In this document: positions 31,889-42,670 of the stretch, one piece after another
Layout of the letters: each line of letters starts with the position of its first letter
How positions within the stretch are numbered: position 1 is the stretch's first letter
Assembly (NCBI GenBank): GCA_002359495.1
Contig: DENB01000010.1
Coordinates: 1-56,920 of the forward strand
Length of the DNA: 56,920 bases
Source of the DNA: Enterobacteriaceae bacterium UBA2655
Lineage (GTDB): Bacteria; Pseudomonadota; Gammaproteobacteria; Enterobacterales; Enterobacteriaceae
Direction of reading: 5' to 3'
Notes under the pieces: generated by a model
The model's database searches: none
What the model saw: the letters and a program-made list of their open reading frames with translations, nothing else
What the model was told of the DNA's origin: nothing
Made by a program: the position numbers and the translations under genes

Positions 31889-33963
31889 AAGGCCGCCTGT
31901 TGGATGCCATCCCGCTCAGCACCCTGACCGGCGTCGGCGCCAGCCAGGCAGCCAAACTGGCCAAACTTGACCTGCACACCATCCAGGATCTTCTGCTGCA
32001 TCTGCCGCTGCGTTACGAAGACCGCACCCAACTCTACGCCATTAACGATCTGCTGCCGGGCATTTGGGCGACGGTGGAAGGCGAAGTGCTGCATACCGAC
32101 GTGACTTTCGGCCGCCGCCGTATGTTGATCTGCCAGATTGGCGATGGTAGCGGCGTGCTGACGATGCGCTTCTTTAACTTTAATGCCGGGATGAAAAACA
32201 GCCTGGCGCCCGGCCGCCGCGTTACCGCCTACGGCGAGATAAAACGCGGCCAGCGCGGCGCGGAGATGATCCATCCCGAATATCGCGTGCAGGGCGAACA
32301 TGGCGGCGTCGAGCTGCAGGAGACCCTGACGCCGGTTTATCCCACCACTGAAGGGGTGCGTCAGGCTACGCTGCGCAACCTTACCGATCAGGCGTTAACC
32401 TTGCTCGACAGCTGTCCGATCGCCGAGCTGCTGCCGCCTGAACTCAGCGGCGGGCTGATCAGCCTGCCGGAAGCCTTGCGCACCCTGCACCGTCCGCCGC
32501 CGGATCTGAAGCTAAGCGAACTGGAGAGCGGCCGACATCCCGCCCAGCGTCGTCTGATTCTGGAAGAGCTGCTGGCGCATAACCTCAGCATGCTGGCGGT
32601 ACGCGCCGGGGCGCAGCGTTACCACGCTCTGCCGATGCCGCCGCGCCATACGCTCAGCGATAAACTGCTGGCTGCGCTGCCTTTTTCACCGACCGGCGCG
32701 CAGCGGCGCGTGGTGGCGGAGATCGAGCGCGACCTGGCGAATGATTTCCCGATGATGCGCCTGGTGCAGGGCGACGTCGGCTCCGGCAAAACGCTGGTGG
32801 CGGCGTTGGCGGCGCTGAATGTGATCGCTTACGGCAAACAGGTCGCCCTGATGGCGCCTACCGAGCTGCTGGCCGAACAGCACGCCAATAACTTCCGCCA
32901 GTGGTTCGCGCCGCTGGGCCTGGAGGTGGGCTGGCTGGCGGGCAAGCAGAAAGGGAAAGCGCGCCAGGCGCAGCAGGAGGCGATCGCCAGCGGCCAGGTC
33001 GCGATGGTGGTCGGTACGCATGCATTGTTCCAGGAACAGGTGCAATTCAAGGGCCTGGCGCTGGTGATTATCGACGAACAACACCGTTTCGGCGTACATC
33101 AGCGGCTGGCGCTGTGGGAAAAAGGCGAGGAGCAGGGCTTTCATCCGCATCAGCTGATCATGACCGCTACGCCGATTCCGCGCACCCTGGCGATGACCGC
33201 CTACGCCGACCTGGATACCTCGACCATCGACGAGCTGCCGCCAGGGCGCACGCCTGTGACGACGGTCGCCATTCCCGACAGCCGTCGCAGCGACATTATC
33301 GCCCGCGTTCAGCTCGCCTGTCAGGAAGGCCGTCAGGCTTACTGGGTCTGCACCCTGGTTGAAGAGTCGGAACTGCTGGAGGCGCAGGCGGCGGAAGCGA
33401 CATGGGAAGGACTGAAAGAGGCGCTGCCCGATCTGAATATCGGTCTGGTGCATGGCCGCATGAAGCCCGCCGAGAAACAGGCTGTAATGCAGGCGTTCAA
33501 GGCGAATGAGATGCAGCTGTTGGTCGCCACGACCGTCATTGAGGTCGGCGTCGACGTGCCGAACGCCAGCCTGATGATCATCGAGAACCCGGAACGGCTC
33601 GGGCTGGCGCAGCTCCACCAGCTGCGCGGCCGCGTGGGGCGCGGCGCCGTCGCCTCCCACTGCGTGCTGCTCTACAAAGCGCCGCTCAGCAAAACCGCGC
33701 AGCGACGCCTTCAGGTATTGCGCGACAGCAACGACGGATTTGTTATCGCCCAGCACGATCTGGAGATTCGCGGCCCCGGCGAACTGCTCGGCACGCGTCA
33801 AACTGGCAACGCCGAGTTTAAAGTGGCCGATCTGCTGCGCGACCAGGCGATGATCCCCGAAGTCCAGCGCGTCGCGCGTCATATTCATCAGCACTACCCG
33901 GAGCAGGCTGAAGCGCTGATTGAGCGTTGGCTGCCGGAAACCGAGCGCTACACCAACGTCTAA
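31885..33963 (+). CDS. recG: ATP-dependent DNA helicase RecG
   Basis: A 692-residue superfamily 2 helicase that reverses stalled forks and processes branched DNA. An N-terminal wedge/OB domain (about 1-155) is followed by two helicase lobes with Walker A GDVGSGKT, DEQH, TATPIPRT and the QLRGRVGRG motif VI, then the C-terminal TRG region (GPGELLGTRQTG). The ATG at 31885 (MKGRLLDAIPL) is chosen over an earlier one because it matches E. coli RecG and overlaps the trmH stop. Confidence 0.97.
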   Translation: MKGRLLDAIPLSTLTGVGASQAAKLAKLDLHTIQDLLLHLPLRYEDRTQLYAINDLLPGIWATVEGEVLHTDVTFGRRRMLICQIGDGSGVLTMRFFNFNAGMKNSLAPGRRVTAYGEIKRGQRGAEMIHPEYRVQGEHGGVELQETLTPVYPTTEGVRQATLRNLTDQALTLLDSCPIAELLPPELSGGLISLPEALRTLHRPPPDLKLSELESGRHPAQRRLILEELLAHNLSMLAVRAGAQRYHALPMPPRHTLSDKLLAALPFSPTGAQRRVVAEIERDLANDFPMMRLVQGDVGSGKTLVAALAALNVIAYGKQVALMAPTELLAEQHANNFRQWFAPLGLEVGWLAGKQKGKARQAQQEAIASGQVAMVVGTHALFQEQVQFKGLALVIIDEQHRFGVHQRLALWEKGEEQGFHPHQLIMTATPIPRTLAMTAYADLDTSTIDELPPGRTPVTTVAIPDSRRSDIIARVQLACQEGRQAYWVCTLVEESELLEAQAAEATWEGLKEALPDLNIGLVHGRMKPAEKQAVMQAFKANEMQLLVATTVIEVGVDVPNASLMIIENPERLGLAQLHQLRGRVGRGAVASHCVLLYKAPLSKTAQRRLQVLRDSNDGFVIAQHDLEIRGPGELLGTRQTGNAEFKVADLLRDQAMIPEVQRVARHIHQHYPEQAEALIERWLPETERYTNV

Positions 33964-34053
33964 ACCTTCCTTTTTTAGCGCTGGATAGGCAAACGATTGC
34001 TTTTGCCCGGCAGTTGATTAAAATCGCCACTTTGTTTTTCGGGAACAGAGAAA

Positions 34054-35439
34054 ATGTCCGTCAATCCTCAGGAAATCACCTCTTCCGGTCACGCCGCCCA
34101 GACCAAAAGCGAACTGATTTATCGCCTCGACGACCGTCCGCCGCTACCGCAAACGTTGTTTGCCGCCTGTCAGCACCTGCTGGCGATGTTTGTCGCGGTG
34201 ATTACGCCCGCTCTGCTGATCTGCCAGGCGCTTGGCCTGCCGGCGCAGGATACGCAGCACATTATCAGCATGTCGCTGTTTGCCTCGGGCGTCGCCTCGA
34301 TTTTACAAATCAAAACCTGGGGACCGGTAGGCTCGGGTCTGCTGTCGATTCAGGGCACCAGCTTTAACTTCGTTACGCCGCTGATCATGGGCGGCATGGC
34401 GCTGAAAAACGGCGGCGCGGACGTGCCGACGATGATGGCCGCGCTGTTCGGCACGCTGATGGTCGCCTCCTGCACCGAAATGGTCCTGTCGCGCGTGCTG
34501 CACCTGGCGCGCCGCATTATTACGCCGCTGGTCTCCGGCATTGTGGTGATGATCATCGGTTTGTCGTTAATCCAGGTAGGGCTGACCTCTATCGGCGGCG
34601 GCTTTGCCGCGATGAACGATCACAGCTTCGGCGCGCCGAAAAATCTGCTGCTGGCAGGCGCCGTGCTGGCGGTGATTATTCTGCTGAACCGTCAGCGCAA
34701 TCCTTATCTGCGCGTCGCCTCGCTGGTGATCGCCATGGCGGTCGGCTATCTGCTCGCCTGGTCGCTCGATATGCTGCCGACCATCGCCGCGCCGACCGCG
34801 CAGCCGCTGGTGGTGATGCCGACGCCCTTTTATTACGGCCTCGGCTTCGACTGGAACCTGCTGATCCCGCTGATGCTGGTGTTTATGGTGACCTCACTGG
34901 AAACCATTGGCGATATCACCGCCACTTCCGATGTCTCCGAGCAGCCGGTCAGCGGTCCGCTCTATATGAAACGTCTGAAGGGGGGCGTGCTGGCGAACGG
35001 ACTGAACTCCTTTGTCTCGGCGCTGTTCAACACTTTCCCTAACTCCTGCTTCGGGCAGAACAACGGTGTGATCCAGCTTACCGGCGTCGCCAGCCGCTAT
35101 GTCGGTTTCGTCGTAGCGCTGATGCTGATCCTGCTGGGCCTGTTTCCGGCGGTCAGCGGTTTTGTGCAGCATATTCCTGAACCGGTGCTGGGCGGCGCAA
35201 CCATCGTGATGTTCGGCACCATCGCCGCGTCCGGGGTACGCATCGTATCGCGCGAGCCGCTGAATCGCCGCGCCATCATGATTATCGCCCTGTCGCTGGC
35301 GGTCGGGCTTGGCGTGTCGCAACAGCCGCTGATCCTGCAATTCGCGCCCGACTGGCTGAAAACGCTGCTCTCTTCCGGGATCGCCGCTGGCGGCATTACC
35401 GCCATCGTGCTGAACCTGGTTTTCCCGCAAGAAAAATGA
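34054..35439 (+). CDS. xanP: Xanthine:H+ symporter
   Basis: A 461-residue inner-membrane transporter of the nucleobase-ascorbate (NAT/NCS2) family with about 14 membrane segments. The NAT signature [10 protein letters not shown] is intact, and the [15 protein letters not shown] segment carries the substrate-binding glutamate. Overall similarity and length fit XanP rather than uracil permease. In E. coli gltS lies between recG and xanP; here only 90 bases separate them. Confidence 0.93.
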   Translation: MSVNPQEITSSGHAAQTKSELIYRLDDRPPLPQTLFAACQHLLAMFVAVITPALLICQALGLPAQDTQHIISMSLFASGVASILQIKTWGPVGSGLLSIQGTSFNFVTPLIMGGMALKNGGADVPTMMAALFGTLMVASCTEMVLSRVLHLARRIITPLVSGIVVMIIGLSLIQVGLTSIGGGFAAMNDHSFGAPKNLLLAGAVLAVIILLNRQRNPYLRVASLVIAMAVGYLLAWSLDMLPTIAAPTAQPLVVMPTPFYYGLGFDWNLLIPLMLVFMVTSLETIGDITATSDVSEQPVSGPLYMKRLKGGVLANGLNSFVSALFNTFPNSCFGQNNGVIQLTGVASRYVGFVVALMLILLGLFPAVSGFVQHIPEPVLGGATIVMFGTIAASGVRIVSREPLNRRAIMIIALSLAVGLGVSQQPLILQFAPDWLKTLLSSGIAAGGITAIVLNLVFPQEK

Positions 35440-35445
35440 TTTTGC

Positions 35446-35471
35446 AGGCAGGCTACGGCCTGCCTCGCTTT
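35446..35471 (+). terminator. Probable terminator of xanP
   Basis: An 8-bp stem AGGCAGGC/GCCTGCCT with a TACG loop is followed by CGCTTTTCT, a modest T tract. Confidence 0.7.
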
Positions 35472-35569
35472 TCTGCTCGCTATTTTTCCGACTTTACATC
35501 CAGGCTGTTGAGCTGTAACGGTAATTCAGGCATAACAACCTCTGACCGGCTTTAATCGGGATGGATACG

Positions 35570-37249
35570 ATGAAATTTATTGGAAAATTTTTCCTCACCC
35601 TGCTGCTTCTGGTGCTGTTTTGCCTGGTGGTGGCTTATGTGCTGTTGCAGACGCAATGGGGCGCAGGCTGGTTTAGCCGTTGGGTGAGCGATAAAACCGA
35701 GTACCATCTCTCCGTCAGTAAGATTGAGCACAACTTCTCCTCGCCCGCGCACGTTATCCTTAACGACTTTAGCTTCGGCCATGACGGCCAGCCCGCCGTC
35801 GTGGTGGCGAAGCGCGTCGACCTCGGCATGGCGCTGCTTCAGTTCAGCGATCCGCTCCATTTCAACAGCATCGAACTGCGCAATGGCGCGGTGAATCTTG
35901 CCAACCTGACACCGAACAACGTGTTGCCGCTGCAGTCGAACCGGTTGCAGCTCACTAACATGCGCATCGACAGCCCGTACAGCGCGCTGCCTTTGCAGGC
36001 GGAGCAAGTCAACGGCGGCCTGATGCCGTGGAAGCCGGCCGCCAACGATATGCTCGGCGCGGATACCCGTTTTCAGATGAGCGCCGGCAAGCTGACGCTG
36101 AATGGCGTACCGGGCGAAAACGTGTTGTTGCAGGGCAGCGTCGACCATGGCCGTATGCTGTTCTCCAACGTCGGCGCCGATCTGGCGCGCGGCTCGCTGA
36201 CCGGCGACGGCGAACGCGACGCGCAGGGCAACTGGAAAATAAGCAATCTGCGCCTGAACGATATTCGTCTGCAGACCGGGCAGAGCCTGTCCGGCTTTCT
36301 GCAACCGCTGCGCGAGCTGCCTTCAGTTCAGATCGGCCGCCTCGATATGACCGACGCGCGTCTGCAGGGCCCGGACTGGGCGGTGACCGATCTCGATCTG
36401 ACGCTGAAAAATATTACCTGGCGCGGCGATGACTGGCAGAGCGACGGCGGCTCGCTGGCGCTGAATGCCGGCAACTTTATTAACGGCGGCTTCGAGCTGA
36501 ACGATCCTATCGTTGATCTCGATTTTACACCGCAGGGCATCGCGCTGTCGCAGTTCAGCTCCCGCTGGGTAAACGGCGTGATCCGCGCCTCCGGCGGCTG
36601 GACGCGCGCCGATAAACGCCTGACGCTGGATGAGCTGGCCGTGGCGGGACTGGAATATACGCTGCCGCAGAACTGGCGCGACCGCTGGCAAGAGAGCTTG
36701 CCCGACTGGCTGGATAGCGTGCTGGTGAAAAAGCTCGCTTCTAACCGCAACCTGATTATCGATATTAACCCTGACTTTCCTTTCCAGATGACGGCGGTAG
36801 ACGGCAACGGCGAAAATCTGCTGCTGGCGCGCCAGCATCAGTGGGGCGTCTGGGCGGGCACGGCGAGCTTCAATGCCGCGCAGGCGACGTTTAACCGCAC
36901 AGATCTGCGCCATCCGTCGCTGGCGCTGAACGCCGACGACCAACACATTCAGGTAACGGAGCTGAGCGCCTTCAGCGGCAACGGCCTGCTGGAAGGCACC
37001 GCAACGCTAGGCCAGCAGCCAGCGCGCCCGTTGCAGCTCGATCTGAAAGGCCAGGCGGTGCCGGTCAACGTTTTGCATAACTGGGGATGGCCGACGTTGC
37101 CGCTGAACGGCGACAGCAATTTGCAGCTAAGGCTCACCGGCGCGCTGCCCGCTCATGCGCCGCTGCGTCCGACGGTAAACGGCTCGCTGGAGGTCACTAC
37201 CGATACGCAATCGACGCAGCAAATGATGCGGGCCGGCGAGGTACAGTAA
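35570..37249 (+). CDS. yicH: AsmA-family envelope protein YicH
   Basis: A 559-residue protein anchored by one N-terminal membrane helix (about 5-27), with a large periplasmic AsmA-like beta region that in this family forms a lipid-transfer groove. Segments such as LQGPDWAVTDLDLTL and RNLIIDINPDFP are shared with E. coli YicH (569 residues). The ATG at 35570 is preferred over one nine bases earlier because GGGA is correctly spaced and the N-terminus matches MKFIGK. Role in envelope lipid homeostasis is inferred from family. Confidence 0.92.
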   Translation: MKFIGKFFLTLLLLVLFCLVVAYVLLQTQWGAGWFSRWVSDKTEYHLSVSKIEHNFSSPAHVILNDFSFGHDGQPAVVVAKRVDLGMALLQFSDPLHFNSIELRNGAVNLANLTPNNVLPLQSNRLQLTNMRIDSPYSALPLQAEQVNGGLMPWKPAANDMLGADTRFQMSAGKLTLNGVPGENVLLQGSVDHGRMLFSNVGADLARGSLTGDGERDAQGNWKISNLRLNDIRLQTGQSLSGFLQPLRELPSVQIGRLDMTDARLQGPDWAVTDLDLTLKNITWRGDDWQSDGGSLALNAGNFINGGFELNDPIVDLDFTPQGIALSQFSSRWVNGVIRASGGWTRADKRLTLDELAVAGLEYTLPQNWRDRWQESLPDWLDSVLVKKLASNRNLIIDINPDFPFQMTAVDGNGENLLLARQHQWGVWAGTASFNAAQATFNRTDLRHPSLALNADDQHIQVTELSAFSGNGLLEGTATLGQQPARPLQLDLKGQAVPVNVLHNWGWPTLPLNGDSNLQLRLTGALPAHAPLRPTVNGSLEVTTDTQSTQQMMRAGEVQ

Positions 37250-37256
37250 AATAAAA

Positions 37257-37284
37257 AGAGGCTGACGAATCAGCCTCTGTTGTT
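37257..37284. terminator. Terminator between convergent yicH and fabY
   Basis: A 9-bp stem AGAGGCTGA/TCAGCCTCT with a CGAA loop, with TGTTGTTTT on the plus side and an A-rich flank giving TTTTTAT on the minus side. It can serve both genes. Confidence 0.88.
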
Positions 37285-37290
37285 TTGCGC

Positions 37291-38238
37291 TCAGTCGATG
37301 CGGGCACCCGATCCGCCCTCTTCCAGCGGCTCGTCGGGATCGGCGGGCAGCACGATATAGACCCCTTCAAATACCGCGCCGCATTCGTCGTTGCCGTAAA
37401 GCTCCACCTCAAGCTGCACGCGCGCCTTGCGCCCGCGCGCCAGACGGTCGAGATCGCCGCTCAGCGAGCCGAGCTCGGCAATCGCGCCGGGTCTTCCGCT
37501 GATCGGCTTGCTGTAACGGATATGCGCGTCGGCAAGGATAATCGTCCCGCCGAGATGACGTTCGCGCAGCAGCAGCCAGATCAGTCCCCAGCCAGTCAGC
37601 GTCGCCAGCGAAAACAGGCTGCCGGCAAACAGCGTGTGGTGGGGATTCTGGTTGCCGGTTTCCGGCATGGTGGTGATAAATTTGTGCCCGGTGTATTGCA
37701 GGATGCGCACGCCCATTTTTTCGCTCAGCGGGATGTGCTCGTACCACGCCTGCTGGAGCTGTCCGCACCAGTCGGCGCGATGCAAAATATCATCCAGCGT
37801 CACCACCGGCTTGATCATCAGAAAATGACGCACCGGCGTGGTTTGCGGCGCGGTAATTTCCCCCTGATTGATATAGCCCAGCTTGGCAAAGAACTCGACG
37901 GCATCCTCGCGTGCGCTGCAGGTTACGCGCTTGACCCCTTCCTGGCGGGCGACCGATTCCAGCGTCATCGCCACTAAGGTGCCCAGCCCCTTGCCCTGCA
38001 CCGAAGGGTGCACGGCGAGAAAGCGAATCGAGGCTTCGTTGTCGGCGTTGATATAAAGCCGTCCTGCGGCGACCGGCGCGCCCTGCTCGTCTACCACCAT
38101 CTGGTGGTGCGCCAGCGCATCCCAGGCGTCGCGTTCAGAACCCTGCGGCTGGCGCAGCGGCTTTCGTAACATCTCCCAGCGGAACTGGTAATAGATATCC
38201 AGCTCCTCCGCCGTTTGCGGTACGCGAAGGTGATACAT
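37291..38238 (-). CDS. fabY: FabY (YiiD), acetyltransferase plus thioesterase-like protein of fatty-acid initiation
   Basis: A 315-residue two-domain protein. The N-terminal half (about 1-140) is a GNAT fold with the acetyl-CoA motif [12 protein letters not shown], and the C-terminal half (about 165-310) is a hotdog thioesterase-like domain ([21 protein letters not shown]). In E. coli it supports initiation of fatty-acid synthesis when FabH is missing. The ATG at 38238 (MYHLRVPQ) has GAGAG upstream. The frame remains open upstream to 38313, which would overlap dtd and resembles the longer E. coli start. Confidence 0.93.
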   Translation of the reverse strand: MYHLRVPQTAEELDIYYQFRWEMLRKPLRQPQGSERDAWDALAHHQMVVDEQGAPVAAGRLYINADNEASIRFLAVHPSVQGKGLGTLVAMTLESVARQEGVKRVTCSAREDAVEFFAKLGYINQGEITAPQTTPVRHFLMIKPVVTLDDILHRADWCGQLQQAWYEHIPLSEKMGVRILQYTGHKFITTMPETGNQNPHHTLFAGSLFSLATLTGWGLIWLLLRERHLGGTIILADAHIRYSKPISGRPGAIAELGSLSGDLDRLARGRKARVQLEVELYGNDECGAVFEGVYIVLPADPDEPLEEGGSGARID

Positions 38239-38297
38239 AAAATGATTCTCTCGTTCGGAGCTTGCGTGGCTGTTCCCGTGCCGCTCGGCTGATAACC

Positions 38298-38735
38298 TCA
38301 CACCTGCAACCAAAAGGTGACCGGACCATCGTTGACCAGCGCCACTTTCATATCGGCGGCGAAACGGCCATTTGCCGTCGTGATGCCCTGCTGACGGCAG
38401 CAGTCGCTAAAATAGCGATAAAGGCGCTCGGCTTCAGCGGGTTCCGCTCCGCCTGAAAAAGAGGGGCGCATCCCTTTTTGCGTGTCGGCCGCCAGAGTAA
38501 ATTGCGACACCACCAGTACGCTGCCGCCCGCCTGCTGTACGTTAAGGTTCATCTTGCCATTCTCATCGCTGAAGATGCGATATCCCAGCACGCGCTCCGC
38601 CAGACGCCCGGCGCGCTTTTCATCATCGCCTTTCTCTACGCCTAACAATATCAGCAGCCCCTGGCCAATCTCCCCGGTCACCGTCTCGTCGACGGTGACG
38701 CTGGCATTCAACACGCGTTGAATCAAAGCAATCAT
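38298..38735 (-). CDS. dtd: D-aminoacyl-tRNA deacylase
   Basis: A 145-residue enzyme that removes D-amino acids mis-attached to tRNA. The N-terminus [15 protein letters not shown], the catalytic SQFTL motif and the cross-subunit GPVTFWLQV tail (Gly-cisPro) are intact. The ATG at 38735 overlaps the yihY stop by four bases. Confidence 0.97.
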   Translation of the reverse strand: MIALIQRVLNASVTVDETVTGEIGQGLLILLGVEKGDDEKRAGRLAERVLGYRIFSDENGKMNLNVQQAGGSVLVVSQFTLAADTQKGMRPSFSGGAEPAEAERLYRYFSDCCRQQGITTANGRFAADMKVALVNDGPVTFWLQV

Positions 38736-39601
38736 GTTTCCTCTCGTTCTTGTTCTTGTTCCTGCCGTTTCAGCTGGCGATACACGTCCAGAGTGACAGT
38801 GATTTCCGCCCCCAGCAATACGATACACCAGGTCCAGTAAACCCACAGAAACAGAATCGGGATTACCGCCAGCACGCCATAGATCATCTGATAAGAGGGA
38901 AACATCGTAACATAGAGGGCAAAGGCTTTTTTCCCCGCTTCGAACAGCAGCCCGGCCACCAGCGCGCCGACCAACGCATCGTGCGACGGCACGCGGCGCG
39001 TCGGCACAATGCTGTAGAGCAGCCAGAACGCCAGCCAGGAAAGCAGCAGCGGGAAAACGCGCAGGGTGTGGTCGATCAGGCTGGTGACGCCCGATACGCT
39101 GACCCAGCGCAGCGAGAGCAGATAAGAGCTGATCGCCAGGCTTGCTCCCGCCAGCAGCGGCCCTAAGGTCAAAATCATCCAGTAGACGGCGAATGAGTAA
39201 ACCAGCGGACGCTTTTTATGGCTGCGCCAGATTTCATTCAGCGCCGTGTCGATAGTATGCATTAGCAGCAGAGCGGTGATGATCAATCCCACCGCGCCTA
39301 CCGCCGTCATTTTATTGACGTTGGCGACGAACTGCTCAAGGTAGCGCTGGAGGATATTGCCCGCCGCCGGCACGAAGTTGCTGAAAATAAAGTTTTTTAG
39401 CTGCACGCTGATATCCGAAAAGACCGGAAAAGCGGCAAACAGTGAAAAAACCACGGCGATAAAGGGCACCAGCGCCAGCAGCGATACAAACGCGAGATTG
39501 CCTGCCTGCGTCGTCATGCCGTCTTCGTCAATGCGATGCCACAGCAGCTTCAGCCAGCTGAAAAAAGCGTGCGCCGAATGACGCAAATGTCGTAACGCCA
39601 T
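38732..39601 (-). CDS. yihY: YihY, BrkB/YihY-family inner-membrane protein
   Basis: A 289-residue protein with about six membrane helices of the YihY/BrkB (formerly RNase BN) family. The family was once called ribonuclease BN in error; its function remains unclear. The [28 protein letters not shown] N-terminus is typical. It overlaps dtd and lies three bases after yihX, so yihX-yihY-dtd are co-transcribed. Confidence 0.94.
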   Translation of the reverse strand: MALRHLRHSAHAFFSWLKLLWHRIDEDGMTTQAGNLAFVSLLALVPFIAVVFSLFAAFPVFSDISVQLKNFIFSNFVPAAGNILQRYLEQFVANVNKMTAVGAVGLIITALLLMHTIDTALNEIWRSHKKRPLVYSFAVYWMILTLGPLLAGASLAISSYLLSLRWVSVSGVTSLIDHTLRVFPLLLSWLAFWLLYSIVPTRRVPSHDALVGALVAGLLFEAGKKAFALYVTMFPSYQMIYGVLAVIPILFLWVYWTWCIVLLGAEITVTLDVYRQLKRQEQEQEREET

Positions 39602-39604
39602 GAA

Positions 39605-40201
39605 TCAGAGACGGCCAGCGAACCAGCCCGGCACCGTTTTGTCGTCGGTCACCAGCACGCATTCAATGCCCAGCGCGCGCGCTGCGTCGATGTTCTGTTG
39701 GTTGTCGTCGAAGAACAACGCCTGATCGGCGCTGAAGCCCTCCTCTTTCAACACATGCTGAAAGATTTGCATCTCCGGCTTACGCATGCCCAGCTCCTGC
39801 GAAAGATAAAACTTATCCACCGCCTGCTGAACTTCAGGATATTGCGTCGGCCAGAACTCGCAGTGCAGGCGGTTGGTATTGGAGAGAATGACCACCCGAT
39901 CGCCCTGCGCGCGCAGCTGCTTCATCAGTGAGAGCGTATCCTGGCGGGCGCCGACGAAGATAGCCTGCCAGCCGGCGGTAAACTGCTCATAGCTCAGCGC
40001 GACGTCAAGCTGTTCGCAGAGCGACGCCGCAAACTCTTCATCGCTGATTTCGCCGCGCTCATGCCGCTCGAAGGCTTCCCCCATGTGGAAACTGCTTTGC
40101 AGCAGAGCCAGCGGCACGCGTCCCAGATCGCTCCAGACGCCCAACGCGCGATTGAAATCGATGTCGATAATCACATTGCCTAAATCGAAGATGTACAGCA
40201 T
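39605..40201 (-). CDS. yihX: HAD-like sugar phosphatase YihX
   Basis: A 198-residue haloacid-dehalogenase-fold phosphatase; E. coli YihX hydrolyses alpha-D-glucose 1-phosphate. The nucleophile is D6 in IFDLGNVI. Further HAD motifs are VVILSNTN, the conserved lysine region RKPEMQIF, and LFFDDNQQN. First gene of the yihX-yihY-dtd cluster. Confidence 0.94.
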   Translation of the reverse strand: MLYIFDLGNVIIDIDFNRALGVWSDLGRVPLALLQSSFHMGEAFERHERGEISDEEFAASLCEQLDVALSYEQFTAGWQAIFVGARQDTLSLMKQLRAQGDRVVILSNTNRLHCEFWPTQYPEVQQAVDKFYLSQELGMRKPEMQIFQHVLKEEGFSADQALFFDDNQQNIDAARALGIECVLVTDDKTVPGWFAGRL

Positions 40202-40360
40202 GACGCCCTCCTTATGTTCCCTGGATCATTCACTCTAGCGGCAAAACATGACACTGAACAGACAACGGCGGAGAGAAAATGGAAACTGGAATGCGCCGCA
40301 AAATTGTGCGGCTGGCCGCTGAGCCGTAGCAGGAATTCGGCGCGGGTATAAACGGCGGCA

Positions 40361-40388
40361 ATAAAAAAGCCCCGCCGGAGCGGGGCTT
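40361..40388 (-). terminator. Terminator of typA
   Basis: AAGCCCCG pairs with CGGGGCTT over eight positions with a six-base loop, and the minus-strand side carries six T. It lies 23 bases after the typA stop. Confidence 0.93.
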
Positions 40389-40410
40389 CATTGCAGAGCA
40401 GAAGCGTAGA

Positions 40411-42234
40411 TTACGCCTCTTTGCTACCGCGTGACGCGCGCTTACGATCGTTCTCGGTCAGATGACGCTTACGGATACGAACGGAAGTCGGCGTAACTTC
40501 AACCAGCTCGTCGTCGTCAATGAACTCAAGCGCCTGCTCGAGGGTCATTTTGATCGGCGGAACCAGCGTCGTCGCTTCGTCAGTACCGGAAGCGCGCATG
40601 TTGGTCAGCTTCTTACCGGTCAGGCAGTTAACGGTCAGGTCGTTGGAACGGCTGTGAATACCGATGATCTGGCCTTCATACACTTCCGCGCCGTGGCCGA
40701 GGAACAGCTTACCGCGATCCTGCAGGCTGTAGAGGGCGAAGGCGACGGCTTTGCCCTGACCGTTGGAGATCAGCACGCCGTTCTGGCGCTGGCCCACTTC
40801 GCCCGGACGAACGTCGTCGTAGTGGCTGAAGGTGGAGTACAGCAGACCGGTGCCGGAAGTCATGGTCATGAATTCGTTACGGAAACCGATCAGACCGCGG
40901 CTTGGGATCACGTAGTCGAGACGTACGCGGCCTTTGCCATCCGGGTCCATGTTTTTCAGGTCGCCTTTACGCTCGCCCATCGCCTGCATCACCGCGCCCT
41001 GGTGCTGCTCTTCGATATCCAGCGTCACGTTCTCGAACGGCTCTTGTTTACGACCGTCGATTTCGCGGAAGATAACTTTCGGACGGGAAACCGCCAGTTC
41101 GAAACCTTCGCGACGCATGTTTTCGATCAGCACGGAGAGGTGCAGCTCGCCGCGACCGGAAACGCGGAACGCGTCGGCGTCTTCCGTCTCTTCCACGCGC
41201 AGCGCGACGTTGTGAACCAGCTCTTTGTTCAGACGCTCAAGGATCTGACGAGAGGTCACGTACTTACCTTCTTTACCGCAGAACGGCGAGGTGTTGACGT
41301 TGAAGAACATGGTCACGGTCGGCTCATCCACGCTCAGCGCCGGCAGCGCCTGTACGTTTTGCGGATCGCAAATGGTATCGGAAATGTTCAGCTCGCCCAG
41401 ACCAGTGATCGCGACGATGTCGCCCGCTTCAGCCAGATCTGTATCGATACGCTCCAGACCCAGGTGGCCCAGCACTTTGCCGACTTTGCCGTTGCGGGTT
41501 TTGCCTTCGCTGTCGATAACGGTAACTTGCTGGTTCGGCTTGATTTTGCCGCGCTTAATGCGGCCGATGCCGATAACGCCCAGGTAGTTGTTGTAGTCCA
41601 GCTGAGAGATCTGCATCTGCAGCGGCGCTTCCACTTCCACCTGCGGCGGAGAAACGTGGTCGACGATAGCCTGATAAAGCGCGGTCATGTCGCTGCCCAT
41701 ATCGGCGTGATCCAGACCGGCGATGCCCTGCAGCGCAGAAGCATAGATGATCGGGAAGTCGAGCTGCTCGTCAGTCGCGTCGAGGTTCACGAACAGGTCG
41801 AATACCTGATCGACGACCCAGTCAGGACGCGCGCCCGGACGGTCAATCTTGTTGATCACCACAATCGGCTTCAGGCCGTGGGCGAAAGCTTTTTTGGTCA
41901 CGAAACGCGTTTGCGGCATCGGGCCGTCCATCGCATCGACAACCAGCAGCACCGAATCCACCATGGACATGACGCGTTCTACTTCACCGCCGAAGTCGGC
42001 GTGTCCCGGGGTATCAACGATGTTGATACGGTAGTCATTCCATTTAATGGCGGTATTTTTCGCGAGGATGGTAATCCCACGCTCTTTCTCCAAATCGTTG
42101 GAGTCCATTACGCGCTCGGTCGCTTCGGTGCGGGCATCGAAGGTACCAGATTGTTGCAGCAGTTTGTCGACCAGGGTGGTTTTACCATGGTCAACGTGCG
42201 CGATAATGGCGATGTTACGCAAATTTTCGATCAC
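40411..42234 (-). CDS. typA: Ribosome-associated GTPase TypA/BipA
   Basis: A 607-residue translational GTPase active in stress and cold-dependent ribosome assembly. G1 AHVDHGKT, G2 RGIT, G3 DTPGHAD, G4 NKID and G5 SAL motifs are intact, followed by EF-G-like domains and the BipA-specific C-terminal domain. The start is GTG at 42234, preceded by TGAGG, as in E. coli. It is divergent from glnA. Confidence 0.97.
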   Translation of the reverse strand: MIENLRNIAIIAHVDHGKTTLVDKLLQQSGTFDARTEATERVMDSNDLEKERGITILAKNTAIKWNDYRINIVDTPGHADFGGEVERVMSMVDSVLLVVDAMDGPMPQTRFVTKKAFAHGLKPIVVINKIDRPGARPDWVVDQVFDLFVNLDATDEQLDFPIIYASALQGIAGLDHADMGSDMTALYQAIVDHVSPPQVEVEAPLQMQISQLDYNNYLGVIGIGRIKRGKIKPNQQVTVIDSEGKTRNGKVGKVLGHLGLERIDTDLAEAGDIVAITGLGELNISDTICDPQNVQALPALSVDEPTVTMFFNVNTSPFCGKEGKYVTSRQILERLNKELVHNVALRVEETEDADAFRVSGRGELHLSVLIENMRREGFELAVSRPKVIFREIDGRKQEPFENVTLDIEEQHQGAVMQAMGERKGDLKNMDPDGKGRVRLDYVIPSRGLIGFRNEFMTMTSGTGLLYSTFSHYDDVRPGEVGQRQNGVLISNGQGKAVAFALYSLQDRGKLFLGHGAEVYEGQIIGIHSRSNDLTVNCLTGKKLTNMRASGTDEATTLVPPIKMTLEQALEFIDDDELVEVTPTSVRIRKRHLTENDRKRASRGSKEA

Positions 42235-42670
42235 AGCTTTGCCTCAGGCATTAGAAATAGCGCGCTATTGTACACGGATTAAGCGGAAGACTGAACACGA
42301 TCACAGTTTTCCCTTGAAGTTTATCGTAGTGGCGAGTTTTAGCATCAACTTCAGTGCAAGATTTGCGCACAGCCGCCATAATGCACCAAAATAGTGCTCA
42401 ACTGTTCGCCATAAGCACTGATTTAGTGCATGTTATCCATCGTGGTGCAGCCCGTATGAGATGCAAGGGTGCATAAACGCGCCATTTTAGCCGATATAAA
42501 AAAGTTGGCACAGAATTCGCTTTAGTTATTTTAAGCGAAAACGACAGTTGCACGACGGTTGAAACAGCTTGTCGAGATCTTTGTTCAGGGGTACAGGCGT
42601 TACGTTACGCATTCCAGGAACTGAGGTTCTCTCACTACGACAACAATGACCATTTCCAGGAGAGTTGAGT
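42235..42670 (+). promoter_or_regulatory. glnA regulatory region: NtrC sites and sigma-54 promoter
   Basis: TGCACCAAAATAGTGCT (42382-42398) and AGCACTGATTTAGTGCA (42414-42430) are NtrC enhancer-type sites, 32 bases apart centre to centre. Half-site matches lie further down, including TGCAAGGGTGCA at 42462-42473. TTGGCACAGAATTCGCTT (42505-42522) is a consensus sigma-54 promoter with GG at 42507-42508 and GC at 42519-42520, ten bases between, so transcription should start near 42532. The layout matches E. coli glnAp2. A 140-base untranslated leader remains, with AGGAG before the glnA ATG. typA must be promoted from the left part. Confidence 0.92.

Noticed and set aside
32686..33894. 402-codon frame antisense to recG
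   Set aside because: Shadow of recG motifs; no support of its own.
40462..42282. 606-codon frame antisense to typA
   Set aside because: Full antisense shadow of typA, rich in H, R and V as expected from reversed codons.
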